Shown one piece after another: positions 12,082-12,409 of a stretch of DNA of 12,409 bases (within the stretch, counting starts at the first letter, position 1; the number at the start of each line of letters is the position of its first letter). Both the position numbers and the translations under genes were made by a program. The notes beneath the pieces were generated by a model. The model saw only the letters and a list, made by a program, of their open reading frames with translations, was not told the DNA's origin and did no database searches. Source of the DNA: Candidatus Peregrinibacteria bacterium (GTDB taxonomy: Bacteria > Patescibacteriota > Gracilibacteria > UM-FILTER-43-11); assembly GCA_016220125.1 (NCBI GenBank), contig JACRIF010000101.1, forward strand, positions 1 through 12,409, written 5' to 3'.

Positions 12082-12409
12082 CTATATCCCACAATCCTGA
12101 TCCCCGCTAATCAGTTTCTTCGCTTTCTTTACCACGCAGGTGATCTTGTCCTGCGCTTCAACCAAGGCGTCTCGGGCGGTCGCGGTGTTGTTCACCACCT
12201 TTTGGATCGCGTCCGCGAACACCTTGTTGTAGGCGTCGGCATCGTAAATTTTGATGCTCTTGGCGAAGGGCGCCTGATAGGCAAAAACGCCGAACAGGGG
12301 CTCCGTCTGCTGTTCGCTGACCAGATCCATGCGGCTGGTCGGATGTTTGGTGATCTTGTGGTAGGTCTGTTGGCTGTCGGCGTTGGTGAGGAACTGGACG
12401 AGCATCCAG
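12082..12409 (-). CDS. ABC transporter extracellular solute-binding protein, C-terminal part
   Basis: Only the last 109 residues are in the window; the reading frame is open to the window edge, and the Met near 12405 is internal. The segment WMLVQFLTNADSQQTYHKIT, then HPTSRMDL and the spaced ALVEAQDKI near the end, match the C-terminus of family 1 (sugar/oligosaccharide-type) periplasmic binding proteins. There the A-x-x-FL-x-x-xSxxxQ and P-x-R-x-D features recur. It would capture a substrate outside the membrane for an ABC importer. The final ten residues include two Cys spaced widely (CVVKKAKK and QDCGI), which is uncommon for the family. Substrate cannot be inferred. An array of 11-nt repeats and a strong terminator follow. 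Confidence 0.72.
   Translation of the reverse strand, partial: WMLVQFLTNADSQQTYHKITKHPTSRMDLVSEQQTEPLFGVFAYQAPFAKSIKIYDADAYNKVFADAIQKVVNNTATARDALVEAQDKITCVVKKAKKLISGDQDCGI

Noticed and set aside
1..12409. Stop-codon reassignment (UGA as glycine), as known in some CPR lineages
   Set aside because: UGA ends several clear genes at the expected lengths, for example lspA, murG and the sigma factor, so the standard code applies.

Overview
The window looks like a bacterial chromosome segment using the standard code: several genes end in UGA, for example lspA and the gene ending at 9559. No rRNA, tRNA, transposase or phage gene is visible. The gene set suggests a Patescibacteria/CPR-like lineage, perhaps Peregrinibacteria-like. 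It includes a small ECF sigma factor next to a FecR/DUF5667-type membrane protein, a ftsW-murG pair, lspA, a GT4 glycosyltransferase, an O-antigen ligase-like protein and many unplaced membrane proteins. This placement is an inference from gene content and is weak, because no marker gene settles it.

Layout. 1-700: a secreted or membrane-anchored cysteine-containing protein on the + strand, closed by a strong hairpin. 700-3450, - strand: an ECF sigma factor followed by a large one-pass membrane protein with FecR and DUF5667 regions, read here as a sigma/anti-sigma pair. 3500-3850: a two-helix membrane protein, - strand. 4000-7390, - strand: ftsW, murG and a GT4 glycosyltransferase, probably one operon for peptidoglycan and surface polysaccharide. 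7470-9560, + strand: lspA, a six-helix membrane protein with a poly-glutamate tail, and a secreted alpha-helical repeat protein. 9530-11920, - strand: a TsaE ATPase fused to an HD hydrolase domain, preceded by an O-antigen ligase/polymerase-like membrane protein. 12080 to the end: the C-terminal part of an ABC transporter solute-binding protein, - strand, with a clear intrinsic terminator.

The most unusual feature is a set of short-period, degenerate tandem arrays at most gene junctions. Three arrays have an 11-nt period (GTnnTCCATTT on the + strand) and sit just downstream of three different - strand stop codons. Three arrays of a common 7-nt family (CTGAGTC/CTGnnTT) lie near or inside sigma/fecR, murG and tsaE. 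Other junctions carry unrelated arrays of 7, 8 or 8-9 nt. Two of the arrays are inside genes. A 7-nt array lies in a loop of TsaE, and a 12-nt in-frame array is inserted in MurG. A further 7-nt array forms the C-terminus of MurG. They resemble, in style only, the short tandemly repeated repetitive heptamers of cyanobacteria.

Most genes lack a Shine-Dalgarno sequence, and several have a -10-like hexamer only 11-12 nt before the start codon. This suggests short-leader or leaderless transcripts. The genes together centre on the cell envelope (FtsW, MurG, glycosyltransferase, ligase, lipoprotein signal peptidase, envelope-sensing sigma system). The TsaE-HD fusion is the best single protein-level novelty. 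No intergenic gap exceeds 300 bases; the longest, 8730-8929, holds a weak terminator, a small hairpin and a 7-nt array.
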